A DNA stretch of 64,000 nucleotides, taken from contig CM072335.1 of assembly GCA_036874045.1 (NCBI GenBank), positions 27,659,501-27,723,500 on the forward strand, in the 5' to 3' direction. Of the stretch, positions 1 through 11,510 are shown piece by piece (within the stretch, counting starts at the first letter, position 1; each line of letters starts with the position of its first letter). The stretch is from Cymodocea nodosa (taxonomy: Eukaryota > Streptophyta > Magnoliopsida > Alismatales > Cymodoceaceae). Below the pieces are notes generated by a model that did no database searches, was not told the DNA's origin, and was given only the letters and a program-made list of their open reading frames with translations. The position numbers were made by a program, and so were the translations under genes.

Positions 1-214
1 AATGATATTTGCATTTATATGGCAACCATAAATACTGTTGAAGTATCGCAGAATTCAACAACACACTTCTGAGAGTATTTATTATTAATCAACGTTTTCT
101 CGAGAAGGGAAAAAGGTGACAAGCTGAGCAGCAGGAAATTATTATTTCTTAAAAAAGAAGAAGAATGGCAATGGCCCGACGACGTAGATGATCTGAATCG
201 GAATCCGATAAAAA

Positions 215-234
215 ACACACACACACACACACAC
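215..234. repeat. AC dinucleotide microsatellite
   Basis: A run of about ten AC units lies downstream (in gene sense) of the minus-strand gene ending at 323. It is a simple repeat with no further signal around it. Confidence 0.9.
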
Positions 235-322
235 AATGGCACGATCAAAAACCAAAAAAAAAGCAATTAATCGGATGGGACGCGTTAATTAACACCTTGT
301 TGTTTTCATCACCAGCGCATTA

Positions 323-778
323 TTACTGCCATCCTTGTATTGGCCACCTATGCTCTCGATCCGGCATCCACGAGGACCTGCTCTTCTTTTTCTTCTTCTT
401 CTTCTCCTTCTCCTCCGCCTCAGGATGATCTTCACCGTCGCCCGGCGCTTGCGCTTCCTTCTCCTTCTTCCTGTGCACAAAGAAACGACTTATCGGGAAC
501 TTCTTGCTCGACGGGGTAGTCCTTTCCGGCGAGGACTCGCCGCTGCCGCTGCCGCCCCCGCCCCTGCCGCCGCTTCTATCTCCCGGGTCGCTGACCGCCC
601 GGGGAAGTCTGCGTTGGTCATCGGCATCGCCAAGGCATTCCGTCTCCCCCACGGAGTCCAAGAGAGGCGCCGAGCTCTCCGATCTGTCCACCACCACCAT
701 CTTCACGGCCGCCTCATGATCCTCGACGCCGACGGTCTTAGGTCCGTCTTGTTCGCTCCCGATCAATTCTTCTGCCAT
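323..778 (-). CDS. Unrecognised Ser/Gly- and Lys-rich protein, 151 residues, possibly only a first exon
   Basis: I do not recognise this family. The frame opens with MAEELIGSEQDG and runs 151 codons in GC-rich DNA, unlike the AT-rich surroundings. The protein is predicted to be disordered: an acidic N-terminal third, a Gly/Ser-rich stretch near residues 69-83, a basic patch SRFFVHRKKEKE near 97-108, a poly-Lys run near 126-132 and a C-terminus reading RWPIQGWQ. No membrane segment or signal peptide is visible. The stop at 323 may be genuine. A GTAATG just before it could also be a splice donor, in which case the gene continues leftwards. The next gene to the right (AT-hook, 2882) is on the opposite strand, so 779-2881 is a shared upstream region. 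Confidence 0.5.
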   Translation of the reverse strand: MAEELIGSEQDGPKTVGVEDHEAAVKMVVVDRSESSAPLLDSVGETECLGDADDQRRLPRAVSDPGDRSGGRGGGGSGSGESSPERTTPSSKKFPISRFFVHRKKEKEAQAPGDGEDHPEAEEKEKKKKKKKSRSSWMPDREHRWPIQGWQ

Positions 779-2881
779 GGGAGGGAGTCAAAATTGAGGG
801 AGGCGTGAACTAAGACGAAAGGGCGAAGAAGAAAATACAGATCAGTCGAATGAAGATGTGCCCTCACGACTCACGTTCAAAACCAGACCAGATCGAGACT
901 TCTCCTCCGGTACAGATCAGATTTCGATGTTTCTTCCAAAAGCTGAGATGGATGCGATTTTCGGTTGTCAAATCGCGATTCCACGTTTAATTTTTAAAAT
1001 ATAACTAAAATCATGATATTTTTAATTATTATATAAAATCTATTAATCAATTCTTTAATTTATTTTGATTTTAAAATTAACTCTTTATCTTTTGTTGTAA
1101 GAAAGAATTCTGTAAAATCTCTTATTATTTTGAAAGAGTGAACTACAAACTACAAGATCCTGTATAAAATTAGTTCGATTTTATCTAGTGTCTGTCTTTT
1201 CGCACTAATTTAAGTAGTATTTCAGGATTATGTTCAAAATTAACAAAAATCTAAATTATGTTAAAAATTTAAAAGAATGATTGAAACTAAAATTTAATGA
1301 TGTACATGTAGACACCATAGAGCCACATCCATCTTTTTTATGTAAATCGTTAATATTTTTGTTTAGATTAGAAACTAGTGTTTTTCTGTCATATGAAATA
1401 AGAAAATATAAACTATACTGTCTATATATTGCAATTATTAGAATTGAAACGTTAAACATGGTCTTCTAACCATGAAAACATGCAGTTCAATGTAAATGGG
1501 GACGACGTTAATTAATTAGCTTGAAACCAGACGAAAATACTACCATAATAAAAAAAATGTAACATTTATATATATATAGATTTATACAACTAGCTGGCAA
1601 TGGTAAAATGGATTGACAGGTCAGGATAAGTGCCTCATGATCCAACTTGTTTGACCATAATCCTTATTATACACAATAAATTATCCATAGAATAAGTTTT
1701 TGATAGAAAGCAAAATATGGACACCACTTCAACTTTCTACAATAAAAAAAAGAAATAAAAATATAGGTATGAATATGGATATCCACTATTTCATTGAAAG
1801 TATATTAAGTTGCTAAATAAATTGTATGTTCTTAGACTAATGTTTATTAATTCCTTGAATAGTTACCAAATAGCCATTATTTTTAGCAAAAGCAAACGAC
1901 GAACAGTTCAGTTTATCTGTATTTATTTTATACATCTATTATATTAATTTTATCGATGGCTCGAACCATCTATCGTTAGAACGACGGTAATATAGTAAAT
2001 TACAAAAAATAACGAAAAAAACATATAGAAGACAAGAGTGAGGTTGCTTGTCCCCTTTCGAACAAGCAAAACAAACCAGCTCTTTCTGGTCCAAGCTCGC
2101 TCTTGTGAAAGCGATTCTCTGGCTTTGCTTTTCTCTTTCAGCTTCTGATCAGTCTCCGTCAACAGAGGAGGAGGCGATCAATCGATCATCTTTTGTGTCG
2201 TCATCTTTTGGAAACATGTGATGGTGGGGGGCTTTGATGGTGCCTTTTTCACGGCGAAGAAGTAGTCATCGATTCCAAAGGCGACATTGATTTCAATGAT
2301 GATTGATGATGGTGCCTGCCGTTGCTGCTGCCTATGTTGGTTCACTCCCTCATCATCGGACACCGGTGGCCTTTGCTTGTCCCTTGCGCTTTGGCAGAGC
2401 ATACTTGACATGTTATACGATTTCAAAATCGATTTCCCTGGAAGTGAACAATGGTGTTTGACAGAGTTCGGGCACCGTGTATCCTGTCATCCATCCATCC
2501 ATCCATCCATCCATCCCCTGGGACTTTTTATTCAACAAAGAAAAAACAAAATCATCATCTGTGACAGTCCCAGTGTGCCTGAGCAGTGGAAAGAGAAAGT
2601 GGGTTCCGATGGAAGGGAGTCGGCTGCTGAGTGCTGAGGCAAAGAAAAGTTTTCTTTCTTCACTTTTCCGCCTTTTTAAAGGGGGCGGGGGTGGACCTCG
2701 TTTTGATCTTTCAGGTGGGATGATGTACAAGAGGTAAAGGTTTCTCTAGTTTTAGACTTCGTTCAGATATCATCATCAGTTCATTACAGTGATCGCTATT
2801 TCACTTCTCTTCGTATATCTACTTCTTGCTCTTGTTTGTATTCCTCCTGTTGATAGGGATCCACTGCCATTGATTCTGGGG
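779..2881. other. Shared upstream region between two divergent genes
   Basis: No supported coding exon. The part from about 960 to 2030 is AT-rich and featureless. From about 2090 the sequence becomes CT-rich and more balanced, as expected of the leader of the plus-strand AT-hook gene. A TTGATAG at 2851-2857 could be a splice acceptor for a leader intron. A CATC tetranucleotide repeat lies at about 2489-2516. Open frames on both strands between 2178 and 2737 lack recognisable domains. Confidence 0.5.
2489..2516. repeat. CATC tetranucleotide microsatellite in probable leader
   Basis: About seven tandem CATC units. It lies some 370 bases upstream of the AT-hook protein start, probably in its 5' untranslated region or a leader intron. 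Confidence 0.85.
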
Positions 2882-3289
2882 ATGGAACAGAAACCCAACA
2901 AGTGTAATAAGAAGCCCAAGAGGAAGCCAGCCCTTGCGATGGGAGAACCATCCGATCATCAACAATCCAAGCAAGATCAGGAGCAGAGGCTGCAGCATCC
3001 AACAAAAAAGAGAGGAAGGCCAAGGAAGGTTATAGAGCAAGAGGTGTTCGAGGAAGAGCAGCAGGAAGAAGCACACAAAGCCATTATTATCGTGAAGAAA
3101 AACAAGGGAAGAACCGAAATAGAGGAGAAGCAGGAGGAGGGAGGAGTTGAAACTTCATCCTCCTTTGCTGCTGCATCTGCTGCCGCCGCCGCCGCCGCCG
3201 CTGCAACTGATGTAAACGAGGACACCCATCAACAGGACAGGCCCAGAAGAAGGAGGAGGCGGAAAGGCAAGCCTAGGAAGAGCGCCTGA
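2882..3289 (+). CDS. Small AT-hook DNA-binding protein
   Basis: The protein of 135 residues starts MEQKPNKCNKK. It carries a canonical AT-hook core, KKRGRPRKV, near residues 40-48; this motif binds the minor groove of AT-rich DNA. An acidic Glu/Gln-rich stretch follows (about 50-62), then a poly-Ala run near 99-112 coded by GCC/GCT repeats, and a very basic tail (RPRRRRRRKGKPRK) that may act as a second DNA contact and nuclear signal. Nothing else suggests an enzyme or a PPC/DUF296 domain, so it is not a standard AHL protein. The start at 2882 is preferred over an in-frame ATG at 2789, because the extra 31 residues are hydrophobic and unlike a nuclear protein. Role inferred: chromatin or transcription cofactor. 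Confidence 0.72.
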   Translation: MEQKPNKCNKKPKRKPALAMGEPSDHQQSKQDQEQRLQHPTKKRGRPRKVIEQEVFEEEQQEEAHKAIIIVKKNKGRTEIEEKQEEGGVETSSSFAAASAAAAAAAAATDVNEDTHQQDRPRRRRRRKGKPRKSA

Positions 3290-4928
3290 TAGATATGATG
3301 GATTTAATCCATCACCACCCACCCAGAGAAGAAGTAGAAGAAGCACTTCCGTTGTATGTTCTCTCACTTCTATTCTTTCTGGGTTTTGGGTACTTCCTCT
3401 TTCTATTTTCACGTACAACGCGTTTGGATGAACCAACGATTACTTGATCGTTGTCGAATGACTTCTCTAGATCATTGAAAGGAGGATCATGATACTAACA
3501 TTGTTCGAATCTGCGCTGGCCTTCCTTTTTTCTTTATTCCTTTCGTAAACGTTGTAAAAGAAGGAACGATGATTATACCATACAGTCAACTATTGATCAT
3601 CTAATGTTGTCTTTACTCTCGTAGGAGATGAATATATATTTTTAGTTCTCCATCTATAACGAAGTGTGGTTGAGGATCGATCATATTAGAATATATATAT
3701 TCTACCAACTAAAGGGTAGTACGAGAGAAATCAACTATTGAGAACAACAACGATGCTTGCTATTTGCTGTAGAAGCTTCGATGAATACAGAACTGCAACC
3801 GTTAAGACAAACAAAAGGTGCAGAAGAATGCGCGAGAGTAATTTGGATGAACCAGGGGATGTCAGGTTTCAACCCATGCATCCATAAGCAAGGAAGGTTG
3901 AAGATTAGGTGATATTGGACCATTTCAGCTGTGGTAGTGCAATGTATAGTTACCAGAAAGCATTGGTTGAGTATGGGCAATATTTATTATCTTGCAGGGA
4001 GAATTATCCTTAACAGCTAGAGAGAGAAAGAGAGAGAGTGTAGTGTGTGTGTGAGTGGTTGGGTTTTTTTTCCCCATTTTTGTTACGGTTGTGAATTTGA
4101 TTATCATCATGGTTTATATTTTGTATTTTCATTATCATTATAAGAAAGGAAAACAACTACCAAAACAGGTTCTGCCTATCAGCCCTTCATCTGCCTGATG
4201 GTATAGAGTTCAGATTCTAGTTTGGTTTGAAAAATGGGCTGACGAGAGCCGAAGTCCCTTTTGTTTGCTGAAATGCCGTTCATAAAATAATGGGCTTATT
4301 ATAAAAAACAACATCAATGACAATCCAAAGTCATTATTTCATTACATGAGATGCATCACATAACTTTTTTTTCATATATTTATATTTATGATCCCATAAT
4401 AGATTCATAAGACTTTAGAAAAAACCACTCAGCAAAAACATTATCATCACTGGCTGGCTTCAAGTAAAACTTGAAGTTAAAAAGAACAGAAATTAAACTT
4501 TTAGTTATCCATTGGTATGTAATGGGAAAGATTATCACCGCATTTGTAACAGTACAAGATCTCAATTCCATCAACACGTTACTGTATTCATATTAGACAA
4601 TTTTATTTGTAACACATTAATATTTTTCTTGCAAATACTTGAGAAAGTAAAAAATAACTATATAGATTTTATTATTAGATGACTGTATAAAATTTTTACT
4701 TAAATTAAATAAATATTAATCCTTAACCTAAAGATCTTAAAATTCAATTTTCTGTTAAATTCCAACCATTGATTTTTTAACTTCAAAAATAATAATGAAT
4801 ACAACTTTCATTCATATAAAACTTTAATACATAATAGATTGCATCGTAGTAGATTATCTAATTATAAATAATTTTTAAAAATAGAATAATAATAAGATGA
4901 TGCCACCAGCAACCGGTTTGTGTTTTCG
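3290..4928. other. Intergenic region with a GA/GT microsatellite
   Basis: Contains the probable 3' untranslated region of the AT-hook gene and then AT-rich DNA. A GA-rich run passing into GT repeats lies at about 4020-4053. Nothing else is recognised. Confidence 0.6.
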
Positions 4929-5075
4929 TTAAATTCCGTCAATTTCGCGTAGAAGGTTCTGATAGCTCATACGATTAACGTACTTGTGGAAACCACGTTT
5001 AAACTCAGCCTCGCAAAATTCTGCAATGCCATAGGACCAACGTGCCATCATATCACAACAAGAGTAATCTGACAT
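4929..5075 (-). other. Unexplained 48-codon open frame downstream of TYW1
   Basis: Starting from an ATG whose first base is 5075, a frame of 48 codons with balanced amino acid use ends in TAA at 4929-4931. It contains MARWSYGIAEFCEAEF and a later HKYVNRMSYQNLLREI. It lies in less AT-rich DNA than its left flank. It is not in frame with TYW1, whose stop is at 5201, and no TYW1 protein known to me carries such a tail. It could be part of the TYW1 3' untranslated region, a relic of another gene or an unlisted small protein. Confidence 0.25.
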
Positions 5076-5200
5076 ATAATACAAAATTCGTTATAGAAAA
5101 TATGGAGCAGGCTGGTGAAGAATTGGTACGCAAGTTATGACAAGCAAGATCCAAAAACCTGCGACGGGTACTCCTGGTTGCCAAAAGAAGACATGAACTA

Positions 5201-8200
5201 CTAGCTCCGTAGGCTTGCAGATCTGTGACGGCGTTCCTTCCTATAACGATTTTGATCTGGATCAAAACCACCTTCTTCCGCCCCGTAGACGGCCCATGAT
5301 GGTGTTCGGGCCATATATTCTCGGCTACTGAAAGACTGACCGGATGCCGCCTGCATTTCGTTGCAATCAATAAATTATAAGTTGGCATTGCAAGATTTGT
5401 TGCCAGGAAAACATGGCAGAATTGCATTCAATAGCCTACCAAATCATGGAACTTCTCATAATCTATCCACGTAAACCACTCGCCGTTGATCTTAAATTTG
5501 TCAACTTTTGCCAAAAGAACACAGCAGGAGTGGGCATGTTCACAAGCAACTTCATATTGACCTCCGCTCTTCGCTGCCAATGCCTCGGAAAAGCCTTTGA
5601 CGTCTGAATGCCAGGGAACATTATCCATGGTAAGCTTTGAGGTGGCAGACCTGCGAACGTAATAATTAGCAAAATCAGTCATATCGTACAAAAGATGCAA
5701 CACATGAATGCAAATGATAAAAGTTTTTAACATTGATGAGAAAAAGCAATCTACTCACGAGCCACAGTAGGTGACACCCTTGATTTCAATTAGATCAGGC
5801 TTTCCAATACTGAGTAAACTTGAGTATGCGTCTATATCTTCTGCATTCCACCCTTTAACCAGGGTCAACCGATAAACCGTACGCTGTTCTTTCTCATGCA
5901 ATGCCTTGAGTGAATCCTGTAGATAACAAGCCAGTTAAATCCTTTGCAATACCATGAAAGTTTAAGTATTTACATCTTTCTTCAACATGAACGACAATTT
6001 TCAGACACCACTTCGTGACTATCATGAAAAAAATAGATGTATGATGCAAATTTAAACTATCGGATGATCGAAAATGGTAGCATGATGGTGAACTTCCTAG
6101 TCAGGTGATAAGAGGTCTTGGATTACATGATAACCATGTTGCAGGGACATTGATGAAAACCAAATACTGCAACTATTGACAGATGGAGAATAATTCCAAC
6201 ACCAATTAATGAAGTAAAACACTTTTGCATAAACATTATTGAATTTAATGAATATTTTTTCTTTCTGTAGATACAAAACCATCACATGGATTACCGTAAT
6301 TTGTCAAAACACACACAAATCTACAGATGGAGGACTACTTACAACAAAACGCTCCCAAAAATCACCAAAGAGTGGCCGATCTATTGCCTTCATGCTATCT
6401 TTTGTTGCAGCATCTACACTGACATATAACTGCATTTACAACAAACCAAGCTTTTTCAAATTTGTTATAAATAAGAAACATTTCAAATTTGTGATGACAA
6501 TAAAAGGAAAAGAAAATGAATACCCCAAGATACCTGTGTAATAGGCTTGAGAGCTTTTATCTTCTCGGGGAATTGGGCATTAGTAACAAGAAAAGTGGAT
6601 ATCCGTCTTCGATGCAGTTCGTCTATAACGGCATTTATTTCTGGGTACATGATAGGTTCGCCAACAAGTGATAAAGCACAATGTCTAGGGGAGAGGCCTT
6701 CTAAAAGTTGCTCTTGTTTTACCCCTGTAACCAATAGAAAACTAATTATCCGTTACGTTGCCCTTAACTGCTAGCCAAACAATTATGTTATTGAGGTGAA
6801 TTTTGTTAGATTAACCTGGGACTCCTTTCATTTGTTTTATCATTTTTGTATGCTGTTCAATGGCTGTGTTTACAATCTCAAGAGGTTCATCCATCTTCCA
6901 TCGCCAGTTCTTTCCCACAGGATTTGTGTGATGTCTCCAACAGAAAACACATTTATTGGCACAAGCAAGGCTTGGGGTCGCTTCCATGCATCTATTTGAT
7001 ATAATGAAACAAAAGGATTTTATCCTTCCCATCCATACTCATACATTAAGAGTAATCAAGTACAAGGTAGTGATGCAAGGACAAAGAAAACATACATTAT
7101 CTAGAAACAAGTTACAAATATCACATAATTCAATTATCATTTTGCTGGATATTATGTTAGTGTAAGGTACAAATTCTGTAACCCTCACCTGTGACTCTCT
7201 ATCCCATAAAATGAGTGCTTGTAGCAACCCCCGCGACCTCGAAGCTGTGACTTGGTCCACCGACAGAGCTTTACTCCACTATGTGAACCTATAATTTTAT
7301 ATCCCTGAATATTTATTAACATGAGTTCATCAAATGTATTTTGGTAATAGAAATGAAAGGAAAAATTAATTTTAAACCTTTAGTGTAGCTTACAACCTTT
7401 TAGTAACTAACACTAATTTTAGAAAAAGAGAAGAACATTAAATTACATTTAGAAGTCGTTCAAATGCTAGTCAAAGAGATTTTTTAATTATTAGAAAAAT
7501 AAATAAAAAATGTGTAAAGATGGTAAGGTGAATTCAAGAGAAAACTAAACTAGACACTATATATTATTAGCATTAAATGTTAATATGAAGATTAGGAAGA
7601 AAAAGACTAAAGTACATAAGAATTTAAAAATTAGGAGGTAGAATCTGAAAAGTGAAAGGAAAATGATATTTAAAGATAACTTGTTAAAAGAAAGAACATG
7701 GAAACTAGATGGAGAGGTAAGCAAACTTTGGAATGAAATAATTGCTTGTATATAAAAAAAATTGCTAGGGAAAATTTAGGACTCTTGTTGGATGACTCCA
7801 CTAGGTAAAAAAAGTAAGTGGTAGAATGAAAATGTACAAAATATAGTAAAAGAAAAGAAAGAAAGATATAAAACCTATCATCAATGTAAAAATATGGCTA
7901 TAAGGACTATTGGTTATGTATAAAATTTGGGTAGCCATACAAATGATATAAATTATAATTATTTTAGAAGAATTAATAGTTTGTAGGTAAAAGAAGCCAT
8001 TAAGAAAATGAAATATGGAACAACCATTAGACCAGATTGAAGTGAAAGGCTAAAGTAGAGATTAAATAGTTAGATAAAATTTTTAATGTAATTTTAAAGA
8101 CAAAGATTATGCCAAATCAAGGTAGAAAGGGTTCATTAATATCTATATTTAAGAATAAGAGAGATACAAAATTGTAATGATTATCATGATATTAAATTAA

Positions 8201-10692
8201 TGAGTTATACTATGAAATTATGAGAAAAAAATAATTGAACAAAGGCTAAGACATAATTAAAATCACAAAAAATCAATTTGGGTTTATGCCAGGTAAGTCA
8301 ACAATGAAAGCTATTCATTTATTTAGACAACTGATAAAAAATTTTAAAGTTAAAAAAAGGACATCCATATGATTTTCATTAATTTAGAAAAAGCTTATGA
8401 TAGAACACCTAAAAACCTATTGTGATAGATTTTGAAATGAAAAGGAAGAAGGATATATTGATATTATAAGGTATATGTATGAAAGAACAGTTACTAATGT
8501 TAAACCTATAAGAGAAAAAACTATAAAACTTCTAATCAAAATAGGTTTACACTAAGAGTCCTCTCTAAGTTCATATTTGTTCATTTTGGTTATAGATGAA
8601 ATAACGACGGAAATTCAAGGAAAAATACCTTGGTGTATGCTATTTGTTAATAACATAGTTTGAATTGATGAAAGTAAATTAGAATTTGTTTTAAATTTGA
8701 TATGGAGAAATATCTTAGAGTCCAAAGTATTTTGATTAAGTCAAAAACTGAATATATAAAATGTAGGTTCAATGAAAATTGGAATAATGATGAAATATAT
8801 ATTTAAATGATCATAAGATTCATAAAAGTAAGAACTTTAAATATTTAAAATCTATAATAAATAACAATGGTGAAATTATAAAGGATGCCATTCATAAAAT
8901 TAAAGTAAGATGGATGAAATAGAAAAATACTTCTGAAGTGCTATGTAATAGAGGGATACCCTTAAAATTAAAAGAAATTTTTTATAAAGCTACTACTCGC
9001 CCAACAATACTTTATGACTCAAAATGTTGCATTGTAAAACAATACTATAAGCAAAAAGTTAGTGTTATTGCGATGCGTATGCATAGATAGATCAATGATA
9101 ATATTATAAAGGATAAATTAAAAAATAATTTTCTTAGAAATATAGTAAGAGTTGCACCATTTCAATATAAAATAAGAGAAAATTAGTTTAGGTGGTTTGG
9201 TCATATATCCTTAGGAGACCAAGAATGCACCAATTAAGAGAGGAAAATTAATTAGTACAAAAAAACTAAAAGAAATAGAAGAAGACTTAAACTTGCTTGG
9301 TGAAGAATTGTAAAAAGAGATTTAAATTTATATAATTTAACTGGAAATTTGACCATAGATAAAAAGACATAGAAGTATTCATGTGGTCAACTCCATGTAA
9401 TAAGATTAGGACTTAGATTTTGTTGTTGTTTCTTGTTATGATTTAAACAAATGTACAGTTAGACGAGCACCTTCCCAGAATAGTTCATGAAAGAAATGAA
9501 AATGGACATATTTTATTGGCAAATCATGAATATCAATATAAAACATCAAGATACAGAAAATAGCAAACTATGCAATTTATCAAAACAACAAGAGCTTGAG
9601 GAGATTCTATGTTGATATAATACTCAAATGACAACTACATTTGTCAAGCCATGTATATATAAATATGTTCTAATTTAAGTCATTCAACTGTTGTGGCATA
9701 TAAGAACGGAAACTGTGTTGTTACCTCAAATTCTCACCATTATCTGGCAAGATTTCAAGAGTAGCAGGTAAATATTTTTTTCAAACTGAGAAGTACCGAG
9801 TAAATGTACCAATTCAAAGTCACGACATCCCCAAAGTAAACAGCGTGACAATCTAGAACAAGCAAGTTCAGATATGAAGTACCTGTTTCTCTAAGCTTGC
9901 CCTGACGACAGGTGTGACCATTTCTTTCAACTCGCTGGCCTCCCCGTTTACTTTCGCAATGGGAGATTTCCGTATTGATGCTTTCCCGGCAATATCCTCC
10001 AAATCAACCACAGCAACATCTTCTACTACCTCCTCTTCTTCGTCATCATAATAACTCTCATTCTCATTCGCGGTCTCCGCCATCCCCAACCCATCTTCCA
10101 CGCGACCTTCCATGACACTTATCACCTTCTCACCCCACAACCCAAAACTCTTATCCAAATCCCCACCGTCCACATCCCCTTCACCAACGCTCACCATCTC
10201 CACGGCCCCCAACTTCCGCATCCACGTCGCGAACCCTTTGGCAGCAGCATTAAACCTCTCCTTTCCGTACGCGCTCGACCCGACCCCAAAAACCGCAAAT
10301 TTACACCCAGCCAGGGCTCCAGCCCCCACCCTGAAGTCCTCTGCGCTCTCCTCCAGCCACCGGGCGAGGAACTCCGCGTTGGAGGGAGGCTTACCGTCAT
10401 CCCAAGTGGAGGTCACGATGAGAACGAGGGACTCCTTCTGGAGATCCTCCGGCTCGTAGTGGCACGGGTCGACGAGGTCGAATGGGAAACCGTGGGAGGA
10501 AAGGCGGGCGAAGAGGCGCCGAGCTAGAGCTTCGGCGGTGCCCGTCTGAGAGGCGAAGAAGAGCTTCCCGTGGCGAGGAGAGGGTGAGAAGGAGACACGG
10601 CGGCGGCGTCTGAGGACGCGTGATTTGTGGAGGAAGAAGAGGGAGGAGATGGAGGAGAGGGCGAGGAGAAGGAGACGACCGAAGACGGACAT
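5201..10692 (-). CDS. TYW1: tRNA 4-demethylwyosine synthase (TYW1), 8 exons, 632 residues
   Basis: TYW1 uses pyruvate and S-adenosylmethionine to turn N1-methylguanosine-37 of tRNA-Phe into 4-demethylwyosine, an early step of wybutosine synthesis. Exons (gene order): 10692-9883, 7304-7189, 6991-6816, 6724-6534, 6429-6343, 5916-5759, 5650-5440, 5350-5201; all introns are GT-AG and every phase closes. The protein has a hydrophobic N-terminal segment (residues 6-21, possible membrane anchor), a flavodoxin domain with FMN loop SQTGTAE at 48-54, then the radical-SAM domain with cysteines 319, 323 and 326 (CANKCVFC) and the TYW1 C-terminal region WFTWIDYEKFHDL. Length matches plant homologues. An in-frame ATG 24 codons upstream (10764) exists; the MSVFGRLLLL start is chosen because the hydrophobic segment follows directly. 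The coding exons look intact. Confidence 0.95.
7600..9425 (+). mobile_element. RTE-clade LINE fragment in TYW1 intron 1, antisense to the gene
   Basis: The plus strand shows decayed reverse transcriptase of the plant RTE type. Recognisable pieces are GFMPGKSTMKAIHLFRQL near 8279, the IPWCMLF stretch near 8626 where the FADD catalytic box reads FVNN, and the C-terminal region (KLKEIFYKATTRPTILYDSKC) near 8965-9025. Upstream, 7600-8040 resembles the linker between endonuclease and reverse transcriptase. The end near 9360-9425 (GTGGTCAACTCCATGTAATAAG, then TTGTTGTT) is the usual RTE tail. Many stops and indels make it inactive; the endonuclease is missing, so it is 5'-truncated as is typical of LINEs. 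Confidence 0.85.
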
Positions 10693-11510
10693 TGTCGTCG
10701 TTCTCGTCGGTGAGGGTTTTGAGGAGGTTCGTCTGAATATGAAATCTGTTCGTACGATCTTCACCTCCGCCGCCGGCGAACGACCGAAGGGTTGGTTTTT
10801 ACTTTAACAAAAAATAGTGCATCAATGCCCGAATGCCGACCCGGATCCGGATGGATTTTTCCAGCCATAGTTATTTTAAATAAATTTAATGATGAGATTG
10901 CCTATAACCTTTGTTTCATTGAAAACTGACTACCCATGCATACTTATAATTTGGATTTTTATGTCAATATCTTTGATGTTCCTAATAATTAAATAAATTC
11001 CTTTTATATTTTAATGTTACATTCAATACTTTTCTAATTTTAAATTATTTTGTTCACCATCCTGCAATGTTAAACAAATCATAGTTTCATTACATCCACC
11101 AACTTTAAAATTTTACTTCCTAATTTATCATAATATTCTCTTCTACCACTTTTAATTATTTTTAAAGAGAACATCCTTAATAACTCAAGATATCATTAAG
11201 TAACTTATCTATCAATCATAGGCGATGAGTTCAAAATTGAGCATTTTAGAGACAAAGCGAGCATACGTACCATAATTCCTTCAACAAAATGAATAACTAG
11301 ATAGAATAAATGTCTTTTAACACCAGAACTAACGAAAACTTTTGAGATATCCCAATCATCCAATAATAGGTTCCTCCAGGGTACTTGTAATGTAGTTGGT
11401 GAACAAAGATTCAAAGCACCTTCTTATTACGAAACCAATAGAACCAAACTACAAATATGAACTTATTAAGCTTTAGTTTATGCAGTACTCGAGGTCGAAT
11501 GGTTTAGATC
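10693..11510. other. Spacer between TYW1 and the PYROXD2-like gene
   Basis: Both neighbours are on the minus strand, so this holds the TYW1 promoter and leader (near 10693-10850, still GC-rich) and the 3' untranslated region of the next gene. The middle is AT-rich with no recognised element. Confidence 0.6.

Noticed and set aside
2178-2426. An 82-codon minus-strand frame (containing INVAFGIDDYFFAVKKAPS).
   Set aside because: No recognisable family, and it lies in the likely leader of the plus-strand AT-hook gene.
4930-4950. AAATTCCGTCAATTT resembles a universal small-subunit rRNA primer site (CCGTCAATTC).
   Set aside because: Only about a dozen bases match and the surrounding DNA has no rRNA likeness.
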